Shown here one piece after another: positions 1 to 7,046 of a DNA stretch of 20,898 nucleotides. A program made the translations under genes and the position numbers. Source of the stretch: CAYWNK01 sp047639615 (GTDB lineage: Bacteria > Planctomycetota > UBA1135 > GCA-002686595); assembly GCA_047639615.1 (NCBI GenBank), contig JBLIOL010000058.1, positions 1 to 20,898 on the forward strand. The letters run 5' to 3'. The notes beneath the pieces are model-generated. The model was not told where the DNA came from. It made no database searches and saw only the letters and a list, made by a program, of their open reading frames with translations. Numbering within the stretch: position 1 is the stretch's first letter; each line of letters opens with the position of its first letter.

Positions 1-16
1 ATCCTCCTCAAGCCTC

Positions 17-517
17 ATGAACTCCACCGATACAAACGTACGCGCCTTCGCCATGGACGACTGGCGCGATGTGGCCGAGCTCTTCCTAGCGCCCAAGTGC
101 TGCTGGGGAACGCTGCAGCTGCCCTACCAGTCCATGGATGACATCAAGGCTAAGCTTGAGAGCCCGCCCGCGGGCATGCATCGTCTCGTGGCCGAGCGCG
201 AGGGCAAGGTGCTCGGCATGCTCGGCATGCACACCTTCAAGGGCCGGCGCGCGCACGTCTCGGACATCGGCATGTTCGTGCACGACGACGCGCAGGGGCA
301 GGGGCTCGGCACGAGCTTGCTCGCGGCCGCCATCGACCTGTCGGAGAACTGGCTTAACCTGCACCGCATGGAACTGACCGTGTACCCGGACAACGCCGCA
401 GCGATCGGCCTCTACGAGAAGCACGCCTTCCAGCGCGAAGGCACCCTCGTGGACTACGCCTACCGCGACGGCAAATACGGCGACGCGCTCTGCATGGCGC
501 GCTTGCGAGGCCGCTAG
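17..517 (+). CDS. GNAT family N-acetyltransferase, YhhY/AaaT-like
   Basis: A 166-residue single-domain GNAT protein, which transfers acetyl from acetyl-CoA to an amine in the cytoplasm. The acetyl-CoA pyrophosphate loop is visible as DAQGQGLGTSLLAAAI at about residues 91-106, followed by NWLNLHRMELTVYPDNAAAIGLYEKHAF (split here for reference as the strand 5/helix 4 part) and a C-terminal AYRDGKYGDALCMARL. The ELTV.PDNAAAI..YEK..F pattern and length closely resemble E. coli YhhY, an L-amino-acid N-acetyltransferase, so a small amino acid or related amine is a plausible substrate. Specificity cannot be read from sequence. The ATG at 17 is the first in-frame start in the window and gives a normal-length domain, but there is no clear ribosome binding site. 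Its TAG stop shares one base with the GTG start of the next gene, suggesting translational coupling. Confidence 0.9.
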   Translation: MNSTDTNVRAFAMDDWRDVAELFLAPKCCWGTLQLPYQSMDDIKAKLESPPAGMHRLVAEREGKVLGMLGMHTFKGRRAHVSDIGMFVHDDAQGQGLGTSLLAAAIDLSENWLNLHRMELTVYPDNAAAIGLYEKHAFQREGTLVDYAYRDGKYGDALCMARLRGR

Positions 518-1224
518 TGCGCGCGCGTACCTACCTGCTACTACTCACCATGGCCAGCCTGATGGGATGCGGAGATAGCGAGCCCGAGAGCACGCCCGAA
601 CCCGCAACCTTTGGCGACGGCGGAGCACGCCCGGAGTCCGCCGGGCCGACTCCGGACGCCGTGCAAGTGCCCGAGGACGCGCCGATGGTGCTGGTGCTAG
701 GCGATAGCATCGCCGCCGGTCTGCACCTGCCCCGCGAGCGCGCCTTCCCCGCCGCCCTGCAACGCCAAATGGCCGCCGCGGGCCAGCCCTTCCACCTGGT
801 CAACGCCGGCGTCAGCGGCGACACCAGCGCCGGCGGCCTGGCGCGGCTTGACTGGCTCCTCCAGCAGCAACCGGACGTGCTGATCGTCGAGCTCGGCGCC
901 AACGACGGCCTGCGCGGGGTCAAGGTCTCGGCAACGGAGCAAAACCTGCGCGAGATCCTGACCCGCACCCAGGCCGCCGGGCCCAAGATCCTGCTCCTGG
1001 GCGTGCGCATCCCGCCCTCCATGGGGCCGGATTACTCCGAGGCCTTCGCCGGGATCTACACACGCCTGGCCCAGGAGCTGGAGGTCGAGTTGGTGCCCTT
1101 CTTCATGCAGGGTGTGGCCGGCGTGCCCGCCCTCAACCTGCCGGATGAGCTGCACCCCACCGCCGAGGGCCACGAACTTATCGCTAGCAACGTTGCTGCT
1201 GGGCTGAGCAAGCTGCTGGAGTAG
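517..1224 (+). CDS. TesA-like GDSL/SGNH arylesterase lipoprotein
   Basis: A 235-residue SGNH hydrolase related to E. coli TesA (thioesterase I / lysophospholipase L1 / arylesterase). The N-terminus is a lipoprotein signal with a lipobox-like LMGC at residues 15-18, predicting lipid attachment at Cys18. A Pro/Glu/Gly-rich linker runs to about residue 55. Block I is LVLGDSIAAGLHLP, with nucleophile Ser64. Block II is VNAGVSGDTSAGGLARL, block III is VELGANDGLRG (oxyanion Asn), and the Asp210-x-x-His213 pair lies in PDELHPTAEGHELIA. All catalytic elements are present. Likely substrates are acyl esters or acyl thioesters at the cell envelope. The start is a GTG overlapping the preceding stop (TAGTG). 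It gives a complete signal peptide, whereas a later start would remove it. The fused NuoE/NuoF gene follows 10 bases later. Confidence 0.93.
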   Translation: MRARTYLLLLTMASLMGCGDSEPESTPEPATFGDGGARPESAGPTPDAVQVPEDAPMVLVLGDSIAAGLHLPRERAFPAALQRQMAAAGQPFHLVNAGVSGDTSAGGLARLDWLLQQQPDVLIVELGANDGLRGVKVSATEQNLREILTRTQAAGPKILLLGVRIPPSMGPDYSEAFAGIYTRLAQELEVELVPFFMQGVAGVPALNLPDELHPTAEGHELIASNVAAGLSKLLE

Positions 1225-1234
1225 ACTGGGCGCC

Positions 1235-2827
1235 ATGCCCAAGCGCGAAGACCCGGCCGTCCCGGACTCCCTCCAAGCCAGCGGTGGCCTCGTCCCCGGC
1301 GCCGCCCGCCATGTGTCCGACGAGACCGGTGTCTCCGAAGCGCGCGTCTTCGGCGTCGGCAGCTTCTACAACCTGCTGGCCCGCCCGGACGCCAAGCTGC
1401 GCGTGTGCACGGGCCTATCCTGCGCCATGGGCGGTTCCGAGGCGGTACTCGAGGCCGCGAAGAAGGCGGACCTGCCCTGCGAAGGCGTCTCCTGCCTAGC
1501 TTCCTGCGACGCACCGCCGGCCGTGCTGCGCGACCGCTTCGTACTCTCCGGCGTCACCACGGAGGACATCGAGCGCACCGGCGGCGACTGGCAAGCTTTA
1601 CGCTCGAGCGGCATGCCCGACGAGCTCGGCTGGCGCGGCGCCGTGGGTCCCGACCGCGACGACCCGGACAACCTAGCGCTCAACCTCCTGGGCAAGCCCG
1701 ATCTAGCCGGCGAGGCCTTCTCCATCGCCGATAAAATGGGCCCTGAAGGCATCATCGAAGCCCTCGAAGCCGCCGGCCTACAAGGTCGCGGCGGCGCTGG
1801 CTTCCCCGCGCACATCAAGTGGCGCTCGGTGCGCGCGCAGGAAGAGACCACCCGCTACGTGGTGCTCAACGCCGACGAGAGCGAGCCCGGCACCTTCAAG
1901 GATCGCGAGCTCATGCTGCGCCGTCCCGACCTGGTCATCGAAGGCTTAGCCATCGCCGCCAAGGCCATCGGCGCCCGCGACGTCTATCTCTACCTGCGCG
2001 GCGAGTTCGGCCACCCCTGGAAGATCCTCGAGTCGACCCTAGCTTGGGCCTCGGAGCACAATCTCTATCCGGACATCAAGTTCCACCTGCACGCGGGCCA
2101 AGGCGCCTACATCTGCGGCGAGGAAACGGCCCTCCTCGAAGCCCTCGAAGGCAAGCGCGGCATGCCGCGCATCAAGCCGCCCTTCCCCACCGAAGTCGGC
2201 CTGTGGGGCAAGCCGACCCTGATCCACAACGTCGAGACCATCGCCTGCGTGCCGCGCATCCTGATCCGCGGCGGCGAGTGGTTCAAGAACCTCGGCCGCG
2301 GCGAAGCTGGCAGCAAGCTCTACTGCCTCTCCGGTCACGTGGCCCGTCCCGGCATCTACGAAATGCCCCTAGGCGTCACCCTCGACGAACTCGTCGAAGA
2401 AGCCGGCGGCTACCTCGGCACCCTGCAAGCCTTCAGCCCCGGCGGCGCCAGCTCCGGCTTCCTGCCCGCCTCCGAACGCACGCGCCCGCTCTCCTTCAAG
2501 TCCCTAGGCGAAGCCGGCTCCATGCTCGGATCCGCAGGCGTAGTCGTGCTCAACGACAGCATCGACATGCGCTGGGCCGCCCTCCAGCAACTCGCCTTCT
2601 TCGAAGAAGAGAGCTGCGGCCAATGCGCCCCCTGCCGCATCGGCACCGCCTACCTACACGAGTCCCTGCGCCGCCAACTCACCGACCAAGGCGGCAGCAA
2701 CGACTCCCTAAAACACGTCGCAGACGCCGCCTGGCAAATGAACGAGGGCTCCATCTGCGGCCTAGGCCAAGCCGCCCCGCTCCCCCTAACCAGCGCCCTA
2801 AAGCACTTCCCCCACTCCTTCCGCTAG
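1235..2827 (+). CDS. Fused NuoE-NuoF-type NADH-binding diaphorase subunit, probably the beta/gamma subunit of NAD-dependent formate dehydrogenase
   Basis: A 530-residue fusion. Residues 20-115 are a NuoE/FdsG-like thioredoxin-fold ferredoxin with all four [2Fe-2S] ligands (Cys58, Cys63, Cys87, Cys91; pattern C-x4-C ... C-x3-C). Residues about 145-530 are NuoF/FdsB-like: FMN/NADH loop GRGGAGF at 184-190, NADESEPGT at 212-220, GAYICGEETALLEALEGKRG at 290-309, an SLBB domain around 355-440, and a C-terminal [4Fe-4S] site of Cys461-x2-Cys464-x2-Cys467 plus Cys508. Such units pass electrons between a catalytic subunit and NAD+. The selenocysteine formate dehydrogenase at 7047 is the obvious partner, which would make an FDH of the FdsABG/Hyl type. 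Complex I or a bidirectional hydrogenase is the alternative, but none of their other subunits are here. Two secreted-protein genes separate the partners. Codon use becomes strongly C-ending toward the 3' end. Confidence 0.93.
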   Translation: MPKREDPAVPDSLQASGGLVPGAARHVSDETGVSEARVFGVGSFYNLLARPDAKLRVCTGLSCAMGGSEAVLEAAKKADLPCEGVSCLASCDAPPAVLRDRFVLSGVTTEDIERTGGDWQALRSSGMPDELGWRGAVGPDRDDPDNLALNLLGKPDLAGEAFSIADKMGPEGIIEALEAAGLQGRGGAGFPAHIKWRSVRAQEETTRYVVLNADESEPGTFKDRELMLRRPDLVIEGLAIAAKAIGARDVYLYLRGEFGHPWKILESTLAWASEHNLYPDIKFHLHAGQGAYICGEETALLEALEGKRGMPRIKPPFPTEVGLWGKPTLIHNVETIACVPRILIRGGEWFKNLGRGEAGSKLYCLSGHVARPGIYEMPLGVTLDELVEEAGGYLGTLQAFSPGGASSGFLPASERTRPLSFKSLGEAGSMLGSAGVVVLNDSIDMRWAALQQLAFFEEESCGQCAPCRIGTAYLHESLRRQLTDQGGSNDSLKHVADAAWQMNEGSICGLGQAAPLPLTSALKHFPHSFR

Positions 2828-2877
2828 CTGCACCCAGTCTCGTGGCAGCACTCAAGCACGCCGCCGCCTTCGCGGAG

Positions 2878-2969
2878 ATACTGTGCCACGCTCGATTCTT
2901 CGGGCTGAGCTGAGCCGAAGGCCAAATTCAACCGCAGGTCAGCCCGAAGAATCGTGCGCGGCACAGTAT
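2878..2969. repeat. Long imperfect inverted repeat (31-nt arms) in a gene-free gap
   Basis: The 416-base gap 2828-3243 has no convincing gene. It holds two arms, 2878-2908 and 2939-2969, that are reverse complements apart from two mismatches. Each arm contains ATACTGTGCC at its outer end and CGATTCTTCGGGCTGA at its inner end, separated by a 30-base spacer. Transcribed, this would form a very stable stem downstream of the diaphorase gene and could act as terminator or mRNA stabiliser. It could equally be a dispersed palindromic element, since part of the outer arm recurs at 5902-5916. No T-tract follows on either strand. The rest of the gap (2970-3243) shows only minor hairpins such as TTTCG-AGCGAG-CGAAA near 3025. 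Confidence 0.8.
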
Positions 2970-3243
2970 GCGAGGCGCATAGACAGGCTTGGCTGGGGAA
3001 AGCTGATGGGTGCTGGAACCCCCTTTCGAGCGAGCGAAATCGCACGATCGGCTCCAAAAGGGTCGCTGATTGCGCTGTAGGGGAACCCGCACCGGCCTGC
3101 CTCAATCTAAGGCAACTCCCGTGCCCCCTTGGGGTATGGACCCTTGGCCAGTCGGAGCACCCAGGATTCGCGCTATCGCGTCTCATGGGGTGTCTGGACT
3201 GGACCCTCAGTCCACCTCCCCATCGCGCCTTGCACCCATCCCC

Positions 3244-5823
3244 ATGCGAGCCCTACCGATCGTCGCTGCCCTCGTGGCTAGCCTGAGCATCCAGTCCGCC
3301 GCCGCCCAAGACGGCACGCTCACCTTCCCCCTCACCACCATCGCCGCCGAGATGTCCGTCTCGGGCCTCGTGATGGACCCCGATCTCGAAGCGATCGCCA
3401 ACCTGGATAACTTCCAGAGCGTGATTCTGACCGACATGCTGCTGCCCAGTGGCGATGTGGTGGATTTGGAGCTGCGGCGCATTAGCGTCGAGCGCTGCAA
3501 GTTCGGCTTCCAAGTGAACGGCGAACCCGCGGGCGACCTGCTCGCAGGCCTGGATCTCTCCGTTTGGAAAGGCTCCGTGGTCGGCCTTCCAAAGAGCGAC
3601 GTGATGCTGTCCTTCTCGACCCACGGCTCCCGCGGTTGGATCCACATGGGCAGCGAGCTGGTACACCTGATGCCGCGCCCGGACGCCAGTGGCGACTGGG
3701 GCTCCGGCGATGTGCTCGTCGCTACCGAGCGAGCCATGAACGCGGCCGGCAACGCGCTCGATTCCGATTGCGCCACCCTGCCCCCCGCCAATCCGCCCAT
3801 CGCGGGTCAGTTGGGAGCCATGCTCGACGGCGGTGGAACGATCACCACCAACTCCGTGGTCGACACCTGCTCCCTGCGCGAGTGCACCATCGCCATGGAG
3901 ACCGACTGGCAGTACTACCAGCTCTTCAACGACCTGAACGCAGCCACCACCTACATCACCACGCTGCTCTCCTACGTCAGCAACCGCTACGAGATCCAAG
4001 CCTCGACGGTGCTGACCTTCCCCTACCTGCAGCTCTACACCACCTCGAACGATCCTTGGGACACGCCCGATAACGGCGGCAACTCCATCGACATGCTCTA
4101 TGAGTTCCGGGCGGCCTGGCTCGGTAACGTGCCCATGGGCGCCACTCTCGGCCACATGATGAGCGGCGCCGGTCTCGGCGGCGGCGTCGCCTGGCTCGAC
4201 GTGCTCTGCAACAATAGCTACAACTTCGGCGTCAGCGGCAACATCGGCGCCCAATGCCAGTTCCCCGTGGTGCAGCAGCCCAGCAACTGGGACTTCATGG
4301 TCGTAGCTCACGAGCTAGGCCACAACTTCGCGTCGCCCCACACGCACAGCTTCTGCCCGCCCTTGGACGAGTGCGCCCCCGCGGGCTACTTCGGCCAGTG
4401 CCAGACGCAGCAGACCTGCACCAACATGGGCACGATCATGAGCTACTGCCACCTGTGCTCAGGTGGTACAGCCAACATCACGACCTACTTCCACCCGGAG
4501 GTGGGTGCCGTGATGACCGCCGCCTCGGCCGCCTGCAACCCGGCCCTATTCGAGGTCCAGGTCAATCGCCCCGAGTCCCTCTTGGACTCCAGCACGACGC
4601 CCACCAGCCTGCAGGTCCTCAGCGGCGCGGTCGTGGCACCGGTCAGCGTGCACTACCGCTTCAACCAAGCGGGTGCCTACACCGCCTTGGCCATGACGGA
4701 CCAGGGCGGCGGCCACTTCACCGCGGACCTGCCCATGGGCATCTGCGGCGATACGGCTGAGCTGTACTACTCCTATGAAGTCGGCGCCATGGGCAACTTC
4801 ACCTGCCCTGCGGATGCGCCGAACGAGGTCTTTGATGCCAACGTCGGCACTCTGGTCGATTCCCACACGGACGACTTCGAGACCAACACCGGTTGGACCA
4901 CCAGCAACCAGGGTGCCACCGGCGGCGAATGGGAGCGCGGCGTTCCGGTGGACGACGCTGGTTGGGCCTACGATCCGGCCGCGGATTACGACGGCAGTGG
5001 CAGCTGCTACCTGACCGAGAACCAAGTTGGCAACACCGACGTGGACGGCGGCGACGTAACGCTCAACTCGCCCGCGTTGGACCTCTCGGACCCGACCTCG
5101 CGCCTGAGCTACGCCTACTTCCTGCGCCTGTCCAACTCCGACGGTTCCGACCGCATACTCGTGGAAGCGAGCACCGGCGGCGCATGGTTCGAAGTGGCCC
5201 GCCACGACACCGACGGCGGATTGGCCTGGCGCACCCACGCCATCACCCACGGCGACATGCTCGCAGCGGGCCTCGTACCCACGGCCACCACCCTGGTGCG
5301 CTTCAACGTCGATGACGGTGGCAGCCCGTCCATCGTGGAAGCGGCGCTCGACGCCATCGCGATCAGCACCACCGTCCCTTGCGGTAGCTTCGGCACCAAC
5401 TACTGCGGACCGGCCGCGGTCAACACCACCGGCCAGCCCGGCATCATGTCCGGCTCTGGCAGCCTGGTGGCTAGCGACAACAACCTGACGCTCGTCGCCT
5501 CCCAGTTGCCTCCCAATGAGTTCGGCATCTTCATCACCTCTCCGACCCAGGGATTCATCGCGAACCCGGGCGGCAGTGACGGCAACCTCTGCCTCGGCGG
5601 CAACATCGGCCGCTACAACGCAGCGGCGGGCTACGGCGTGCTCGACTCCGGCGCGGGGGGCAGCTTCAGCCTCAGCCCGGACCTGACCAACACCCCGACC
5701 CCCAGCGGGCCGCTCTCGGTCATGAGTGGTGAGACCCACAACTTCCAGGCCTGGTACCGCGACTTTGTGGGCGGCATGCCTACTTCGAACTTCACGGACG
5801 GTTTGTCCCTGACCTTCCAATAA
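3244..5823 (+). CDS. Secreted reprolysin-like zinc metalloprotease with planctomycete-type C-terminal domain
   Basis: An 859-residue exported metzincin. The ATG at 3244 is chosen because it begins a clean signal peptide (MRALPIVAALVASLSIQSAAAQ). The frame stays open upstream to 3070, but that stretch does not read like a protein N-terminus. The zinc site HELGHNFASPH is at residues 356-366, with His356, Glu357, His360 and His366; the usual Gly at the eighth motif position is Ala. A Met-turn candidate GTIMSYCH follows about 50 residues later, and the domain is cysteine-rich, as in M12B/reprolysin relatives. Residues about 545-710 look like beta-sandwich modules. The last 145 residues (from about GSFGTNYCGP) form a domain ending in HNFQAWYRD and LSLTFQ, also present in the convergent gene at 5921. 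Likely role: extracellular or surface protein degradation. It has no operon partner on its strand and ends at a hairpin facing the next gene. Confidence 0.88.
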   Translation: MRALPIVAALVASLSIQSAAAQDGTLTFPLTTIAAEMSVSGLVMDPDLEAIANLDNFQSVILTDMLLPSGDVVDLELRRISVERCKFGFQVNGEPAGDLLAGLDLSVWKGSVVGLPKSDVMLSFSTHGSRGWIHMGSELVHLMPRPDASGDWGSGDVLVATERAMNAAGNALDSDCATLPPANPPIAGQLGAMLDGGGTITTNSVVDTCSLRECTIAMETDWQYYQLFNDLNAATTYITTLLSYVSNRYEIQASTVLTFPYLQLYTTSNDPWDTPDNGGNSIDMLYEFRAAWLGNVPMGATLGHMMSGAGLGGGVAWLDVLCNNSYNFGVSGNIGAQCQFPVVQQPSNWDFMVVAHELGHNFASPHTHSFCPPLDECAPAGYFGQCQTQQTCTNMGTIMSYCHLCSGGTANITTYFHPEVGAVMTAASAACNPALFEVQVNRPESLLDSSTTPTSLQVLSGAVVAPVSVHYRFNQAGAYTALAMTDQGGGHFTADLPMGICGDTAELYYSYEVGAMGNFTCPADAPNEVFDANVGTLVDSHTDDFETNTGWTTSNQGATGGEWERGVPVDDAGWAYDPAADYDGSGSCYLTENQVGNTDVDGGDVTLNSPALDLSDPTSRLSYAYFLRLSNSDGSDRILVEASTGGAWFEVARHDTDGGLAWRTHAITHGDMLAAGLVPTATTLVRFNVDDGGSPSIVEAALDAIAISTTVPCGSFGTNYCGPAAVNTTGQPGIMSGSGSLVASDNNLTLVASQLPPNEFGIFITSPTQGFIANPGGSDGNLCLGGNIGRYNAAAGYGVLDSGAGGSFSLSPDLTNTPTPSGPLSVMSGETHNFQAWYRDFVGGMPTSNFTDGLSLTFQ

Positions 5824-5858
5824 ACCTCGCAACGACCGGCTCTCGACCGGGAATCTCC

Positions 5859-5894
5859 GCCGCCCTCTTCGGACCGAATGCCGAAGGGGGCGGC
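5859..5894. terminator. Bidirectional terminator-like hairpin between convergent genes
   Basis: Arms GCCGCCCTCTTCGG (5859-5872) and CCGAAGGGGGCGGC (5881-5894) pair over 14 bp with one G-U wobble and an 8-base loop (ACCGAATG). TTTCGC follows on the + strand. It sits 36 bases after the metalloprotease stop and 27 bases beyond the stop of the opposing gene, where a shared terminator is expected. The U-tract is short, so efficiency is uncertain. Confidence 0.7.
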
Positions 5895-5901
5895 TTTCGC
5901 A

Positions 5902-5920
5902 ATACTGTGCCGCGCAGTAT
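5902..5920. repeat. Short palindrome sharing 15 nt with the inverted repeat at 2878-2969
   Basis: ATACTG (5902-5907) and CAGTAT (5915-5920) form a dyad around TGCCGCG. The first 15 bases, ATACTGTGCCGCGCA, are identical to the reverse complement of 2955-2969. It abuts the stop codon of the minus-strand gene. It may be a trimmed copy of the same dispersed element. Confidence 0.6.
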
Positions 5921-6922
5921 CTACTGGAACGTGACCGCGCCGAGTTCGCTGAACCTCGTGGTCGGCAGAGGGTTCATGTCCCGGTACCAAGCCTGGAAGC
6001 CCCAGGTGCTGCCAGCCAAGACCGGAATCGGCGGGCTGAGGGGGATGGCGCTCAGGTCAACGAAGGACTGGAAGACGAAGGCGCCGGAAGAACTCCGCGC
6101 AGGCAGCAGGCGCGCGATGGAGCCACTGAGGCAGAGGTTTCCCGGAGTACAAGTGCCGCAGGGAACCCACTGAATCGTCTCTGAGGCGATGAAGTAACCG
6201 AACTGGCCGGCAGGGATGCCCGAGGCGGTGAGTCGGAAAAGATTGTCGCTAACCAAGCTAGAGCCTGAAGCGTCGATGCCTGCGAACACCCCCAAGGAGT
6301 TGAGCTGCCCAGGCGGGCAAATCCCGGGCTGAAACTCTCCGTCCAGCTCAAAGCGCGCGTCCAGTAGCAAGGCGTCGAGGCACAGGGTCAGGCCACTCGG
6401 CCCCATGATCGAGACGAAGAACTGGGGGATGTCATTCAAGGTTCCCGGCGCCAAGCCGCGCGGGCGCAGGAGGAAACGGTAGGCATACTCGGTTGCCGAT
6501 AGTTGGGTGATCTGCACCGGATCGACCGACTCCGAACCTAGCTGGCCAGCGCTGTACACCAGCGCTAGCGTGAGGTTCGGCGCGCTCGGCGAGCTAACCT
6601 GAACCAAGACCTCATGGATCGGCTCGAATCCGGGCGCTGTATAGAACAGGCGGACCTCTCCATCGGTACTGCACAGGTCGCCGTTGGCGTCGATGGTCAG
6701 GGCGGCATTCACCGAGCTGACCTGAGCCGCGCCTGCGTTGCTGGCGGCGTCGTCAGGAGCGGCGGTAAGGCCGAGGGCATCCAGGCCCGACCAGTCGCGC
6801 CAGCCGGCGAATTCGGTGCTTTCCCAGCCACGATAGTCGGGGGTTTGCTCCTGTCCGAAGTCCGGCAGAACGGGACCGCCGAGCGCGAGTGCAACGAGGA
6901 GGCTGAAGGGGTTAACGAGCAT
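5921..6922 (-). CDS. Secreted hypothetical protein sharing the metalloprotease's C-terminal domain
   Basis: A 333-residue exported protein without a recognised catalytic domain. The ATG at 6922 begins a signal peptide (MLVNPFSLLVALALGG...) and is preceded by an SD-like AGAGGA seven bases upstream. The frame is open further upstream to 7063, but that part does not resemble coding sequence and overlaps the fdh start. Residues about 25-190 look like a beta-rich module with alternating hydrophobics. Residues about 195-333 are homologous by eye to the C-terminus of the neighbouring metalloprotease: LVSDNLFRLTASGIPAGQFG, a GNLCLSGSIARL motif, WGFQAWYRD, and a terminal AVTFQ. The shared end suggests a common surface-attachment, export or adhesive role, but its function is unknown to me. 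The gene converges with the metalloprotease and diverges from the formate dehydrogenase. Confidence 0.82.
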   Translation of the reverse strand: MLVNPFSLLVALALGGPVLPDFGQEQTPDYRGWESTEFAGWRDWSGLDALGLTAAPDDAASNAGAAQVSSVNAALTIDANGDLCSTDGEVRLFYTAPGFEPIHEVLVQVSSPSAPNLTLALVYSAGQLGSESVDPVQITQLSATEYAYRFLLRPRGLAPGTLNDIPQFFVSIMGPSGLTLCLDALLLDARFELDGEFQPGICPPGQLNSLGVFAGIDASGSSLVSDNLFRLTASGIPAGQFGYFIASETIQWVPCGTCTPGNLCLSGSIARLLPARSSSGAFVFQSFVDLSAIPLSPPIPVLAGSTWGFQAWYRDMNPLPTTRFSELGAVTFQ

Positions 6923-6987
6923 AGGTGGTCCTCTAGGAATGGTGAAGTTGGGATCCTTCCTCCCGATACTAGCACCTAGACCTGTTT

Positions 6988-7030
6988 GCGCCCTCGGTTG
7001 GGGCGCCAGGCCAGGTACCGGCGGGCGCCC
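6988..7030 (+). promoter_or_regulatory. Possible mutually exclusive leader hairpins upstream of formate dehydrogenase
   Basis: Three segments can pair two ways. GCGCCC (6988-6993) pairs with GGGCGC (7001-7006) over a 7-base loop, and GGGCGCC (7001-7007) pairs with GGCGCCC (7024-7030). The second stem ends 16 bases before the GTG start. This is an attenuator-like arrangement, but GC-rich DNA makes such pairs by chance and no U-tract is present. No convincing promoter boxes were found in 6923-7046. Confidence 0.3.
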
Positions 7031-7046
7031 GCATTGCATAGAATGA

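Noticed and set aside
1819..2913. A 364-codon open frame inside the diaphorase gene
   Set aside because: It is arginine/proline/histidine-rich low-complexity translation, typical of an alternative frame in GC-rich DNA, and the overlapping frame is an unmistakable NuoF.
3070..3243. Upstream extension of the metalloprotease frame from 3070
   Set aside because: The added 58 residues precede a clean signal peptide and look like non-coding translation; export would not work with such an extension.
4546..5832. A 428-codon minus-strand open frame opposite the metalloprotease
   Set aside because: It consists of Val/Ala/Gly/Arg-rich shadow sequence with no domain pattern; the plus-strand frame carries signal peptide, zinc site and C-terminal domain.
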